The notes: generated from the sequence alone by a model not told the origin. A stretch of DNA of 64,000 nucleotides from an uncultured Pseudomonadota bacterium (GCA_937912125.1 CALDOK010000391.1:1-64000), one strand, 5' to 3'; numbered from the stretch's first letter, positions 1 through 11,272 are shown. Made by a program: numbers and translations.

Positions 1-218
1 TCAACGCCGACCCGTCGGTGGTCGATCCAGGGCGGCCTTCGGCGTCGGCGTTCGAACCGACGATCGCTGCGCCCTCGCGGCTCAACGCCGACCCGTCGGT
101 GGTCGATCCAGGGCGGCCTTCGGCGTCGGCGTTCGAACCGACGATCGCTGCGCCCTCGCGGCTCAACGCCGACCCGTCGGTGGTCGATCCAGGGCGGCCT
201 TCGGCGTCGGCGTTCGAA
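1..218. repeat. 81-bp tandem repeat inside the E1 coding region
   Basis: Two full copies (1-81, 82-162) and a 56-bp partial copy (163-218) look identical, and the array may continue beyond the window start. The unit is 27 codons, so it stays in frame with the minus-strand 2-oxoglutarate dehydrogenase E1 gene and encodes a 27-residue Gly/Ser/Ala/Asp-rich segment. Each unit holds two inverted repeats: CCGAC-CC-GTCGG at unit positions 7-18, and CGTCGG-8 nt-CCGACG at 43-62 around TTCGAA. Confidence 0.95.
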
Positions 219-2119
219 TCCTTGGTAGGCGGAGCCACGTCTTCCAGCCGGATGTGGTTGAGCGGACGGTAGCGCTCACCCGTGCGGATGTCGGCCCACT
301 CGGAGTGCCGCTGGGAGAAGGTGCCTCGCACGCTGTCCTGGCCGGACAACCGGACGTGGAAGCCCTCGACCAGCAGCGCACCCCACGCCAGACTCTCAGC
401 CAGAGACCAGTCGATAGGCCCTCCGGCGGCCATGGCCTGGGCCCGCCGGTCGATCAGGCGCCTCACCTTTCGGTTGATCTCCAGGCCCTCGGGCACGGTG
501 GTGAGCGCGCGGCCCACCGCCTGCAGCACGCCAGGCTCCGCTCCGCTCATGCAGCGCTCGTCGGGCCAGGGAGGCGCCATGCCCCGCCAGCGGCCCTGGT
601 AGGACTGCTGCTCTTCCTTGTGGGGGCCGCGGCGCACCTCTTCGTGGATGCGGGCCAGCCGATGCTCGAGGCGTTGAGCCATGCCCTCTTCCTGCTCGGT
701 GTTCAGCAGGCCTTCGGCCACCAACTGAGCCGTGTAGCGATGCCGCACGGGCAGGTGGTTGCGGATGCGCTCGTAGAGCAGGGGCTGGGTGTAGGCCGGC
801 TCATCGCCCTCGTTGTGCCCATGGCGCCGATAGCAGAACATGTCCACCACCACGTCCTGGCCGAAGCGCTGGCGGAAGCGCAGGGCCAGCTCGATGGCGA
901 AGACCACGGCCTCGGGATCATCGCCGTTGACGTGGAAGATCGGGGCCTCGACCATCTTGGCCACGTCGGTGCAGTAGCGGCTGGAACGGACCTCCTCGGG
1001 GGTGGCGGTGAAGCCGATGCCGTTGTTGATCACCAGGTGGACCGTGCCGCCAGTGCGGTATCCGTTCAGCTGGCTGAGGTTGAAGGTCTCCGCCACGACA
1101 CCCTGGCCAGCGAAGGCCGCGTCGCCGTGGACCAGCACGGGCACCACCTTGCGGCGCAGCACGGCGTCACCCCGCTGACGCTGCTTGGCCCTGGCCTTGC
1201 CCTGAACCACCGGATCCACGGCCTCGAGGTGGCTGGGGTTGGCGGTGAGGCTGATGTGGACCAGCTTGCCGTCTCGGTTGAAGTGGTCGGACGAGAAGCC
1301 CTTGTGGTACCGCACGTCGCCGTTACCGTAGACCTGCCCTGGCACGAAGCTGCCCTCGAACTCCGCGAAGATCTCGGCGTAGGACTTGTCCATGATGCTG
1401 GCGAGCACGTTGAGCCGGCCGCGATGGGCCATGCCGAGCACCAGCTCCTCGACCCCGAGCTCGGGCGCCAGCTCCACCAGGGCGTGGAGGGCTGGGATGG
1501 CGGCCTCGGCCCCCTCGAGGGAGAAGCGCTTCTGGCCGCGGTAGCGGGTGTGCAGGAAGGACTCGAAGACCTCGGCATCGATGAGGCACTCGAGGATGTC
1601 TTGCTTGTGCAGCTGGCTCAGCGCCGGGCGACCCTGGGTGCTCTCGAGCTGATCCTGGATCCAAGCGCGCAGCTCCCGTTGCTGAATGTGCATGTACTCG
1701 ACGCCCAAGGAACCGCACCAGGTGCGCTGCAGGACGCTGTGGATCTGACGCAGCGTGGCCTGGCCCGGCTCGCCCAAGTCGCCGCGGTCGAAGACGCGGT
1801 CGAGGTCCTTGTCGCCGAAGCCGTGGGCCTCGAGCCGCAGAGACTCGTGCAGGGGCGGGCGATCCAACAGGGGATCGAGCCAGGCGCTGACGTGGCCGCT
1901 CCGCCTGAAGGCGTCGATCATCCCCACCACCCGGGACTGTGCCTGAGCGCGCTCGCCCGAGACGCAGGCCCGGTCGCACATGGCCAGGTCGAAGCCCTGG
2001 AAGAAGGCCTGCCAGCTGTCGGAGAGTGAGCCCGGGTCCGCGCGCCACTGCTCGTAGAGCTCGTCGATCCACGCGGGGTCGAGGGGCGCCGCTTGTGCGG
2101 GGGGTTGACCGATGCCCAT
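1..2119 (-). CDS. sucA: 2-oxoglutarate dehydrogenase E1 component (3' part outside window)
   Basis: This is the ThDP-dependent E1 of the cytosolic 2-oxoglutarate dehydrogenase complex, which decarboxylates 2-oxoglutarate and succinylates the E2 lipoyl group. The ATG at 2119 follows a GGAGG. The N-terminus has the E1 signature DELYEQWRADPGS and WQAFF (E2-binding region). GMAHRGRLNVL lies near residue 230, a VINNGIGFT motif follows, and HGHNEGDEPAY lies near residue 430. The frame is open to the window edge with no frameshift. After the conserved YRPLNHI, where the family normally passes straight to the pyrimidine-binding region, the protein enters the 27-residue tandem repeat. The C-terminal third is not visible. 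It is divergent from citrate synthase, which fits joint TCA control. Confidence 0.95.
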   Translation of the reverse strand, partial: MGIGQPPAQAAPLDPAWIDELYEQWRADPGSLSDSWQAFFQGFDLAMCDRACVSGERAQAQSRVVGMIDAFRRSGHVSAWLDPLLDRPPLHESLRLEAHGFGDKDLDRVFDRGDLGEPGQATLRQIHSVLQRTWCGSLGVEYMHIQQRELRAWIQDQLESTQGRPALSQLHKQDILECLIDAEVFESFLHTRYRGQKRFSLEGAEAAIPALHALVELAPELGVEELVLGMAHRGRLNVLASIMDKSYAEIFAEFEGSFVPGQVYGNGDVRYHKGFSSDHFNRDGKLVHISLTANPSHLEAVDPVVQGKARAKQRQRGDAVLRRKVVPVLVHGDAAFAGQGVVAETFNLSQLNGYRTGGTVHLVINNGIGFTATPEEVRSSRYCTDVAKMVEAPIFHVNGDDPEAVVFAIELALRFRQRFGQDVVVDMFCYRRHGHNEGDEPAYTQPLLYERIRNHLPVRHRYTAQLVAEGLLNTEQEEGMAQRLEHRLARIHEEVRRGPHKEEQQSYQGRWRGMAPPWPDERCMSGAEPGVLQAVGRALTTVPEGLEINRKVRRLIDRRAQAMAAGGPIDWSLAESLAWGALLVEGFHVRLSGQDSVRGTFSQRHSEWADIRTGERYRPLNHIRLEDVAPPTKDSNADAEGRPGSTTDGSALSREGAAIVGSNADAEGRPGSTTDGSALSREGAAIVGSNADAEGRPGSTTDGSAL

Positions 2120-2160
2120 GAGTCCTCCAGAGGTTCCTGCGAAGCCCAAGCTATGCGGAT

Positions 2161-2290
2161 TCCGGAATGTCGGTAGGTCCGAATGGCTGCGGAGGGCTGG
2201 GACCGTGGGGTGGCCTACAAGGGGCCAGGAAGCGCCCGCGCCTCCAGCGCTCAGGAAAGGATGGTTCAGTATCCTGGGCGACATTCCGGA
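2161..2290. promoter_or_regulatory. inverted pair of a 12-bp motif in the sucA/gltA divergent region
   Basis: CGACATTCCGGA reads on the minus strand at 2172-2161 and on the plus strand at 2279-2290, one copy near each divergent gene. The sucA-side copy extends into a perfect palindrome ATTCCGGAAT (2159-2168). Exact 12-bp identity in inverted orientation within a 270-bp intergenic region suggests an operator shared by both TCA genes. No regulator can be named. Confidence 0.5.
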
Positions 2291-2330
2291 GGGGCTGGGC
2301 TGTCCTCATACTGCGCAACCGCGAATGTTT

Positions 2331-2346
2331 GCGGGGCATACCCCGC
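2331..2346 (+). other. hairpin in the gltA leader
   Basis: GCGGGG-CATA-CCCCGC is a perfect 6-bp stem with a 4-nt loop, about 44 bp before the citrate synthase ATG. It has no T-run, so it is not a classical terminator. It may be a leader structure or a protein-binding site. Confidence 0.35.
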
Positions 2347-2389
2347 GGTCCGCTGCCGAACCGCCACCCTCGACAGCCCCGGAGAACCG

Positions 2390-3817
2390 ATGAATGACCA
2401 GAAGACTACCAAGCACACGGTGACCGTCACCAACAACGCCACGGGGCAGGCCCTCGAGCTTCCCGTCTACACCGGCACCCACGGCACGCCGGTGGTGGAC
2501 ACCCGCAGCATGCACTCGAAGATGGGGATGTTCACCTACGACCCCGGCTTCAAGTCCACCGCCAGCTGCTCGAGCGAGATCACCTATATCGATGGTGATG
2601 CGGGCGTGCTGCTGTACAGGGGCTACCCCATCGAGGAGCTGGCCGAGAAGAGCTGCTACCTCGAGGTCTGCTACCTGCTGCTCTACGGCGAGCTCCCCAC
2701 CGCCACCCAGTTCGATGAGTTCCGGCAGATGATCACCATGCACACCATGGTGAACGAGGGACTGAAGGACTTCATGCGCGGCTTCCGCCATGACGCCCAC
2801 CCCATGTCCATCCTGGTGGGCGTCGTCGGGGCGCTGGGCTCGTTCTTCCACGACTCCTTGGACATCCACGATCCGCGACACCAGGAGATCTCGGCCCACC
2901 GGCTCATCGCCAAGATGCCCACCATCGCGGCCGCCTCCTTCCGCTACTCCCGCGGCGAGCCACCGGTCTACCCCAGGAACAAGTACTGCTACGCCGAGAA
3001 CTTCCTGAACATGATGTTCAGCTACCCCACCTACAAGTACGAGGTGGACCCGGATCACTCTCGGGTGCTGGACAAGCTGCTCATCCTTCACGCCGACCAC
3101 GAACAGAACGCCTCCACCAGCACGGTGCGCCTGGCTGGCTCGTCCCTGGCCAACCCCTTCGCGGCCATCTCCGCCGGTATCGGCGCCCTGTGGGGCCCCG
3201 CCCACGGCGGCGCCAACGAGGCGGTGATCAAGATGCTCGAGCAGATCGGGCACCCGCGGGAGATCGCTCGCTATGTGGAGCGCGCCAAGGACAAGGACGA
3301 TCCCTTCCGCCTGATGGGCTTCGGTCACCGGGTCTACAAAAACTACGACCCGCGCGCCAAGCTCATCCGCATCGAGGCCCACGCGCTGCTGGCCAAGCAC
3401 GGACGGCTGGGCCCCCTCTTCGAGACCGCCCTCGAGCTCGAGCGCATCGCCCTCGAGGACGAGTACTTCCTCGAGCGCAAGCTCTACCCCAACGTGGACT
3501 TCTACTCGGGCCTGATCTACCGGTCCATCGGCATCCCCACCAGCATGTTCACCGTGTTGTTCGCCATGGCGCGCACCATCGGCTGGATCGCGCAGTGGAA
3601 GGAGATGATCAACGACCCCGAGCGCGTCATCGGGCGGCCCCGCCAGCTCTACGTCGGCCCCGCCCAGCGGAGCTTCCACCCACGCCTCGAGCGCGGCCAC
3701 ATCCCAGGGGAGACCGGCTGCGCCGGCCGCAAGCACCGCTGTTCCCATGGGCACGAGTGGCCCGGCGACAAGAATGGGCAGCGAAAGGCGAAGGGCGAGG
3801 GCTGCGACGACTGCTAG
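2390..3817 (+). CDS. gltA: citrate synthase with Cys-rich C-terminal tail
   Basis: It condenses oxaloacetate and acetyl-CoA, the entry step of the TCA cycle. The ATG at 2390 has GGAG upstream; the 475-aa product is longer than the usual ~430 aa. Active-site regions are visible: [12 protein letters not shown] (catalytic His), [12 protein letters not shown] (second His) and PNVDFYSG (catalytic Asp). After [14 protein letters not shown], where type II citrate synthases normally end within about ten residues, the protein continues for about 45 residues rich in Cys, His and Lys (e.g. [17 protein letters not shown], ending GCDDC). The tail could bind metal or be read-through into former 3' sequence. 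A GC-rich hairpin (3864-3888) without a T-run follows. Confidence 0.95.
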   Translation: MNDQKTTKHTVTVTNNATGQALELPVYTGTHGTPVVDTRSMHSKMGMFTYDPGFKSTASCSSEITYIDGDAGVLLYRGYPIEELAEKSCYLEVCYLLLYGELPTATQFDEFRQMITMHTMVNEGLKDFMRGFRHDAHPMSILVGVVGALGSFFHDSLDIHDPRHQEISAHRLIAKMPTIAAASFRYSRGEPPVYPRNKYCYAENFLNMMFSYPTYKYEVDPDHSRVLDKLLILHADHEQNASTSTVRLAGSSLANPFAAISAGIGALWGPAHGGANEAVIKMLEQIGHPREIARYVERAKDKDDPFRLMGFGHRVYKNYDPRAKLIRIEAHALLAKHGRLGPLFETALELERIALEDEYFLERKLYPNVDFYSGLIYRSIGIPTSMFTVLFAMARTIGWIAQWKEMINDPERVIGRPRQLYVGPAQRSFHPRLERGHIPGETGCAGRKHRCSHGHEWPGDKNGQRKAKGEGCDDC

Positions 3818-4036
3818 ACCTCACGAGCGCCAGCCCGACCCGGCAGACTCGGCATGACCACGGCCTCCCCCAGCCAAGCGCGGGGAGGGGCGCCGCAAGA
3901 TCGCGCCCAGGCGGCCCGTCGGCTTCTACGACAGCGCCCCTCGCGGGACTGTCGGAGGTCAGCTTCTGCGTGCCTCGCGAAGGCGCGAGCTCGAATCTGG
4001 CGCTATCTCTGAACGCCACTGCTTTGATGGTGTTGA

Positions 4037-4480
4037 ATGAAGTTCTCGACGAAGGTGCGCTATGGCCTAAGGGCCATGATCGAGCTGGCCTGCCGGCACG
4101 GTCAGGGCCCCGTACAGCTCGGCCTCGTCGCGGACCATCACCAGATCTCGGCCAAGTACCTGCACGCGGTGATGCAACAGCTGCGCATCGCTGGCTTGGT
4201 GCGCACCGTCCGTGGAGCCCACGGCGGCTTCGAGCTGTCCCGCGACCCCAGCGCGATCTCGGTGCTCGAGGTGATCGAGGCCATCGACGGTCCGGTGGCC
4301 GTGGTGGACTGTGTGCTGAACGACTGCGCCTTCCAGCGGGAGGTGCCCTGCGTGGCGCAGGAGGTCTGGTGCGAGATCTCCACTGCCATCCGCGACGTGA
4401 TCAAGTGCCAGACTCTGGCAGACCTGGCCAAGAAGGTCCACTGCCCGGAGCACGGAGTCGTCCAGCCCCCCTGCCCTTGA
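4037..4480 (+). CDS. Rrf2/IscR-family transcriptional regulator
   Basis: The 147-aa winged-helix repressor begins MKFSTKVRYGLRAMIEL, the family signature, and continues with ISAKYLHAVMQQLRIAGLV and RGAHGGFEL (recognition helix and wing). Cysteines in DCVLNDC and EVPC match the three-Cys [2Fe-2S] ligand pattern of IscR/RsrR-like members, so it probably senses Fe-S status, redox or NO. It sits between citrate synthase and the Fe-S enzyme aconitase, a plausible but unproven target. A short inverted repeat CTCGCG-AAGG-CGCGAG (3974-3989) precedes it. Confidence 0.9.
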   Translation: MKFSTKVRYGLRAMIELACRHGQGPVQLGLVADHHQISAKYLHAVMQQLRIAGLVRTVRGAHGGFELSRDPSAISVLEVIEAIDGPVAVVDCVLNDCAFQREVPCVAQEVWCEISTAIRDVIKCQTLADLAKKVHCPEHGVVQPPCP

Positions 4481-4625
4481 CGATCGCGGGCGCAAGGACC
4501 TCATACCGTCTGACATGATTCGGCTCGGCCCTCGCCGGCCGAGCACCCCGCTGTCGACGCTTCGGATCCTCGACCTGACTCGCCACGCTTGCGGCTCCTA
4601 AGCCCTGGCCTCCCCGTCGCTGACG

Positions 4626-4942
4626 GTGGAGAACCTCAGCGTCACCAACCAGGAGGTCGTGGACCTCAGCTGCAACGCGGAGCGGGGCATCTTCCTGGCT
4701 GGCCCAGCCATCGTGGCGTCCCTCGCGGGGCGAGAACTGGCTCTGGCGGCCTGCGCGACGGGTGAGTACGCCGTGGTGAGCTGGAGCTGGGATGCCGCAG
4801 GCCTGGCCTCGATCAGCGTGGACAAGGCCAGCAGCCCTCTGGTGAGCGCCTGCGTTCAGGCCGCCATCGTGGCCCAGCCCGCAGACATCCTCGGGAGCTG
4901 CACCGCCCAGGTGCCCTTGGGGCTTCCTGCCCAGGCTGCGCG

Positions 4943-4946
<4 letters not shown>
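4626..4946 (+). CDS. secreted-type small protein, 5' end unclear or broken
   Basis: I do not recognise the family. The GTG at 4626 opens a 106-aa frame with a protein-like composition ([41 protein letters not shown]), Cys pairs and hydrophobic strands typical of small exported proteins. Reading upstream, [12 protein letters not shown] looks like a signal-peptidase site, but a TAA at 4599-4601 blocks the frame, and no complete signal peptide can be built from the same-frame ATG at 4516. Its TAG interlocks with the aconitase stop (CTAG, 4943-4946), as at other convergent pairs here, supporting a real gene end. The rest of 4481-4625 holds nothing else recognised. It may be a decayed gene or have a non-standard start. 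Confidence 0.45.
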
Positions 4947-7642
<2,696 letters not shown>

Positions 7643-7765
7643 GGACCTTCTCCAGTGCGAGAACGGTCACAACCTAGTCCCACCGCGGACCCTGTGGAGC
7701 ATCCCTCCTGCGGTCTTCAATACCAGAACGCGAATCTAGCGCGGAGGAGCCGGTCGGCAGCCGTT

Positions 7766-8098
7766 TCAGCGGTTGGCGATGGCCCGCGCCAGCTCTTCGT
7801 CGTCCAGGTAGAGATCCACCACCTGGTCCTGGTCCAACAGCCAGGCCGAGATGACCCGGGCCTTGGCCTTGGCGGTGCGGATCTCGCCCAGGGCTTCGGT
7901 GAGGCGGATGCACAGCTGATCGAGATCGGTGTCATCTTCGATCTCGAGCTGTTCATCGGCGATCAGCTGCTTGAGCAGGCCCTTGATCTCGCGCTCGCTG
8001 GGGGTGAGTACGGAGATCTGTTCGAGAGCCGCGACGATGTCGGGGTCTTCCTCGCGCTTGCGAGGGGGGGTGCCCTTGGGCCTCCTCAAGACGTTCAC
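7766..8098 (-). CDS. uncharacterised 110-aa acidic protein
   Basis: I do not recognise this gene. The GTG at 8098 is favoured because a GGAGG lies 6 nt upstream; a longer in-frame ATG at 8158 has no such site. The protein starts with a basic stretch (VNVLRRPKGTPPRKR) and is then highly charged and helical (ISVLTPSEREIKGLLKQLIADEQLEIEDDTDLDQL), without signal peptide, Cys or membrane segment, so it is probably cytosolic. It lies 63 bp downstream of the hexapeptide-repeat gene on the same strand and may be co-transcribed. Confidence 0.6.
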   Translation of the reverse strand: MNVLRRPKGTPPRKREEDPDIVAALEQISVLTPSEREIKGLLKQLIADEQLEIEDDTDLDQLCIRLTEALGEIRTAKAKARVISAWLLDQDQVVDLYLDDEELARAIANR

Positions 8099-8161
8099 GA
8101 TGACCTCCACTCCTGCCTGGCGCTGGGATAACCCACAGCCGCCAGGCCGCGAGGACAAATG

Positions 8162-9541
8162 TCATGGGGAGTGATCCCCAGGACACTCACGCTCTGGGGC
8201 CTCGGAGGCCGGCGTTGCGGGTTGCAGCGGGACCAGTCCGCCGTCCCGCGGGACCAGCACCGTGCCCGGCAGCACTCCCGTAGGGATCCGCCTCACCACC
8301 TGGTCCGGATCGCGCACAACGACCACGCCGTTGGGAATGCTGCGGCCCGGCGCCAGCCAAAAACCAGTGCCCAGGATGGCCTCGTGGCCGACGGCGCAGC
8401 CCAGGAAGCGGGTGCCGCTGCTCTGCGGCTCACCCCGATGGAGCACGCGCACGTCGCCATCGAAGCGCATGTCCATCATGAAGCCACCCCCCGTGGTGAT
8501 GCTGCGGCGCCCCAGCACGCTCAGCTGCATCAGGATCTGGGAGGCCGAGGCCTGGGGGTAGGTGAGGCAGAAGTTGACTGTGGAGCCCGCGCTGACCAGG
8601 GTGCGCTCGCCGAGCACGCTCAGGGTCACCTTGCCGTGGTCCTGCACCCAGGCGTTGGCCCCGACGCGACTGAAGCGCACGACGGCGAAGGGGCCGACCT
8701 TGACCCCGGGCTCGAGGACGCTGCCCTCGATGACCGCCGTGGGGTGGATCTCACAGCCAGGGCCGATGCGGCTGGCCGTGCGCAGCAGGCGCGCCCTGGT
8801 GGGGATGATGGCGCGCAGGACCGCCCAGATGCCGGTGAGGACCAAGCGCCAGCGTGGCCGATCCAGGTGCTCGAGGGCCCAGGCCAAGCGGTTGGCGGCC
8901 AGCAGGTGGGACCAGTGGCCGATGCGCAGCGCCGCCTGCTTGGTGAGAGGCAGCAGCAGCTCGGCGCGCCCGAAGTAGTGCTCGGGCACGGGGATGCGCA
9001 CCAGCCTCTCCCTGGGCGTCACCGCGACGCCATGGCAGTCTTCCACGGCGGGGGGAGGGCCGCTGTGACCCTCGGGCAGATACCACAGCGGCAGCCGAGC
9101 GCTGGCGAGGTCCTCGCCCTCGACCTCCACCTGGAGGTCCTGCAGAGCGGCGCTCTGCCGCAGCTGGGCCGAGGCCTGCAGCCACAGAGCGCAGCAGCGA
9201 TCCTCTGGGGCACCCGAGAGTGCGTCCAGGAAGGCTCGCAGCAGCCCGCGGGTGATGAACAGGTCATCGCTCAGGACCAGGCATGGCCCCTGGATCGGCA
9301 CATCCGCCGGGAGGAGCTCGAGGCCACAGGCAGCCGCCACCTCGCGTTGCCAGTCCAGCAGCGGGCGATTGGCGATGGGCGCCTCGCCGATGGGGTCCAG
9401 GAAGGGCTCGATCCGTGCGCCCGTGGCGAGCAGGTGGCAGTTCAAGAACAGCTCCGTGGCAGACGCGCGACCGACCGCGCTTGGTACAGCGCAGCCGGAG
9501 GTGAGAGTGGTATGCTCCCACATCCACGGGGCGTACACCAC
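8162..9541 (-). CDS. nucleotidyltransferase-like protein with left-handed beta-helix domain
   Basis: The 459-aa protein resembles GlmU-type sugar-nucleotide enzymes in layout. An N-terminal region contains PIANRPLLDWQ, similar to the 'P-x-x-N-[RK]-P' segment of nucleotidyltransferases. Hexapeptide repeats of a left-handed beta-helix follow from about residue 265 (IGPGCEIHPTAVIEGSVLEPGVKVGPFAVV). No classical GxGTRL signature is visible, so activity is uncertain. The start is either GTG 9541 or ATG 9523; neither has a strong ribosome site. It is divergent from a tiny membrane-peptide gene. An envelope or polysaccharide role is inferred only from the fold. Confidence 0.75.
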   Translation of the reverse strand: MVYAPWMWEHTTLTSGCAVPSAVGRASATELFLNCHLLATGARIEPFLDPIGEAPIANRPLLDWQREVAAACGLELLPADVPIQGPCLVLSDDLFITRGLLRAFLDALSGAPEDRCCALWLQASAQLRQSAALQDLQVEVEGEDLASARLPLWYLPEGHSGPPPAVEDCHGVAVTPRERLVRIPVPEHYFGRAELLLPLTKQAALRIGHWSHLLAANRLAWALEHLDRPRWRLVLTGIWAVLRAIIPTRARLLRTASRIGPGCEIHPTAVIEGSVLEPGVKVGPFAVVRFSRVGANAWVQDHGKVTLSVLGERTLVSAGSTVNFCLTYPQASASQILMQLSVLGRRSITTGGGFMMDMRFDGDVRVLHRGEPQSSGTRFLGCAVGHEAILGTGFWLAPGRSIPNGVVVVRDPDQVVRRIPTGVLPGTVLVPRDGGLVPLQPATPASEAPERECPGDHSP

Positions 9542-9562
9542 GCCCAGCGACGGAGGTCGGCT

Positions 9563-9667
9563 ATGTCCAAAGGCAGCGGAGCACTCGGTTGGGTCGCATT
9601 CATCGGCATCCTGCTCTTGGTGAACCTGCTCTCCTACATCTTCGACTGGCCATTCTGGGTCTACTGA
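9563..9667 (+). CDS. 34-aa single-span membrane peptide
   Basis: The ATG at 9563 has GGAGG 6 nt upstream (9552-9556). The product begins MSKGSGALGWVAF, has one hydrophobic span (about residues 9-25), and ends IFDWPFWVY, an aromatic-rich interfacial tail. It overlaps no other good coding frame and lies 11 bp before the methyltransferase gene, so the two may be co-translated. I do not recognise the family. A role as accessory peptide to the next, membrane-embedded enzyme is inference. Confidence 0.65.
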   Translation: MSKGSGALGWVAFIGILLLVNLLSYIFDWPFWVY

Positions 9668-9678
9668 AGACCAGCCCC

Positions 9679-10281
9679 ATGAGCCTTGGCGAGCGCGCTT
9701 TCAACCTCGCGCTGGCCCTGTCGGCCTGGAGCTGGGCGGCCCTGGGGCTGGCCCATGCCGATCCCCAGGACCGCGCCACCGTGGTGCGTCTGGGTATCGC
9801 TGCGCTCCACCTGGTGGTGGGTTCGCTGGTGCTGTGGCGCAAACCCCAGGAGCGCCTTGGGAGCGCATGGCAGCTGGCGGCCGCCCTCCCCGCCCTGCTC
9901 ATCTCCGGCGTGGCCTTGCGCCTGGCGCCCGCTCCCCACCAGTGGCCGATAGCCGCCCAGCTCGTCTTCCTCGCGGGCACGGCGCTGGCGCTCACCAGCC
10001 TGGTTCGCCTGGGCCGCGACTTCTCCATCCTCCCAGCGCTGCGGGGCATCCAGACCGCGGGGCCCTACAGCTGGGTGCGCCATCCCGCCTACCTGGGAGA
10101 GCTGCTGATGCTGCTGTCTTGCAGCCTGGCCGGTCCTCTGGGACGAGCGTGGCCCGTCCTGCTGGCGCTGCCGCTGGTGATGCTGCGGGTGCGCGCCGAG
10201 GAGCGGGTGCTGAGTGGGAGCTTCGCCTGGTGCGCCTACCGCGAGCAGGTGCGCTGGCGGCTGGTGCCCGGGCTGTGGTGA
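9679..10281 (+). CDS. ICMT/PEMT-like membrane methyltransferase
   Basis: The 200-aa integral membrane protein has about five hydrophobic segments and the C-terminal signature of isoprenylcysteine/phospholipid methyltransferases: GPYSWVRHPAYLGE followed by an R-x-x-x-EE motif (VRAEERVL) and Y-R-x-x-VRWRLVPG. These residues bind S-adenosylmethionine at the membrane face. Bacterial members act on lipids or small hydrophobic substrates; which one applies here is unknown. Its TGA abuts the stop of the convergent next gene (TGATCA, no gap). ATG 9679 was chosen because it begins the first hydrophobic helix. Confidence 0.8.
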   Translation: MSLGERAFNLALALSAWSWAALGLAHADPQDRATVVRLGIAALHLVVGSLVLWRKPQERLGSAWQLAAALPALLISGVALRLAPAPHQWPIAAQLVFLAGTALALTSLVRLGRDFSILPALRGIQTAGPYSWVRHPAYLGELLMLLSCSLAGPLGRAWPVLLALPLVMLRVRAEERVLSGSFAWCAYREQVRWRLVPGLW

Positions 10282-11205
10282 TCACCCGCCCAGGGCGACA
10301 CGGAAGTTGGCGACCATCGAGGCATGCAGGCGCAGGGACTCGATGACGCAGTAGTCCTTGCGGGCCGAGACCACGCGGGCCCGCAGCTGGACCATGTGAC
10401 CCGCCGGCAGCTGGACGTAGAGGGAGATCTCCTGCCCGTCCCACAGCAGCGGGTGCCCCCCCACGAAGAGCCACAGGGAGTCACCCTGGAGCAACACATC
10501 GGCCTGCATCACCTCGCGGTGGGCGTAGCTGACCATCACGCTGGGTGGGTCGCCTGGCGCGACCTCCACCGCCACGCGATGCTCCCTGGCGAGGGGCGGC
10601 TCGGGGACACCCCCACCCGTGCGACCCTTCTCGCGCAGGCGTCGACGCTCGCCGTGGGTGGGCGGGCGCCCGCTCTGCTCCCTCGATCCGCGGGATCGCG
10701 TGGCCGAGCGATCCTTGGAGGCTTGGTCGCGGGGACGGGTGGACCGAGGGGCATGCTCGCGCTGAGTTGACCGCGCTGGGCGCCGAGGCGCCTCCACCCG
10801 AGCGGCGCCGTGGGTGCCGGACTGGGCATCGAGATCGGCGTCTGGAGGGGCGACCTCGGGGTTGAGCTGCCAGAAGCGGCGCGCCAGACGCTGTTCGTCG
10901 GCGGCGTCAATGCAGATGAAGTCACCACGGTGCAAGAAGCCACCCGGCGCCGCGGCGTCTCGGCCGTGCATCACCTCCACCACCTCGACCACGAGATCCA
11001 CGTTGCGGCCGGTGGTCTTGATGTCGGCGCGCAGCTCATAGCGGGCCGCGCTCTCGAGCTTCTCCACGCACCAGAAGGTGAGCTCACAGCCTTCCACAAA
11101 CCAGATCTCGCCCTCGGCCAGGCCCGAGTCGCTCTTCACCGTGACCGGCAGCTGCCGGCGCGCCCGCTGGAACAGGAATGGTCGAAGCCGAGATTCCACT
11201 GCCAT
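10282..11205 (-). CDS. two-domain protein with basic disordered linker, weakly PilZ-like
   Basis: The 307-aa product has a beta-rich N-terminal domain (residues 1-110; RARRQLPVTVKS, ELTFWCVEKLE), a low-complexity Arg/Ser/Pro/Glu-rich linker (about 130-200), and a second beta-rich domain (205-307; VSYAHREVMQADVLLQGD). The beta content and an N-terminal R-x-x-R cluster resemble PilZ proteins, but the D/N-x-S-x-x-G c-di-GMP motif is not evident, so that assignment is weak. No signal peptide or membrane span is seen. It is convergent with the methyltransferase gene. Confidence 0.6.
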   Translation of the reverse strand: MAVESRLRPFLFQRARRQLPVTVKSDSGLAEGEIWFVEGCELTFWCVEKLESAARYELRADIKTTGRNVDLVVEVVEVMHGRDAAAPGGFLHRGDFICIDAADEQRLARRFWQLNPEVAPPDADLDAQSGTHGAARVEAPRRPARSTQREHAPRSTRPRDQASKDRSATRSRGSREQSGRPPTHGERRRLREKGRTGGGVPEPPLAREHRVAVEVAPGDPPSVMVSYAHREVMQADVLLQGDSLWLFVGGHPLLWDGQEISLYVQLPAGHMVQLRARVVSARKDYCVIESLRLHASMVANFRVALGG

Positions 11206-11266
11206 CGCCGAGGCTCCGCAGCCCGCCTGGCCACGCCGACCAGACTCGAAGGGCGTTCACACCGCG

Positions 11267-11272
11267 ATCATA
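11267..11272 (-). promoter_or_regulatory. possible -10 element of the preceding minus-strand gene
   Basis: TATGAT preceded by GGG reads on the minus strand about 60 bp before the start at 11205. No good -35 hexamer is found at 16-18 bp, so this is a weak prediction. Confidence 0.3.
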
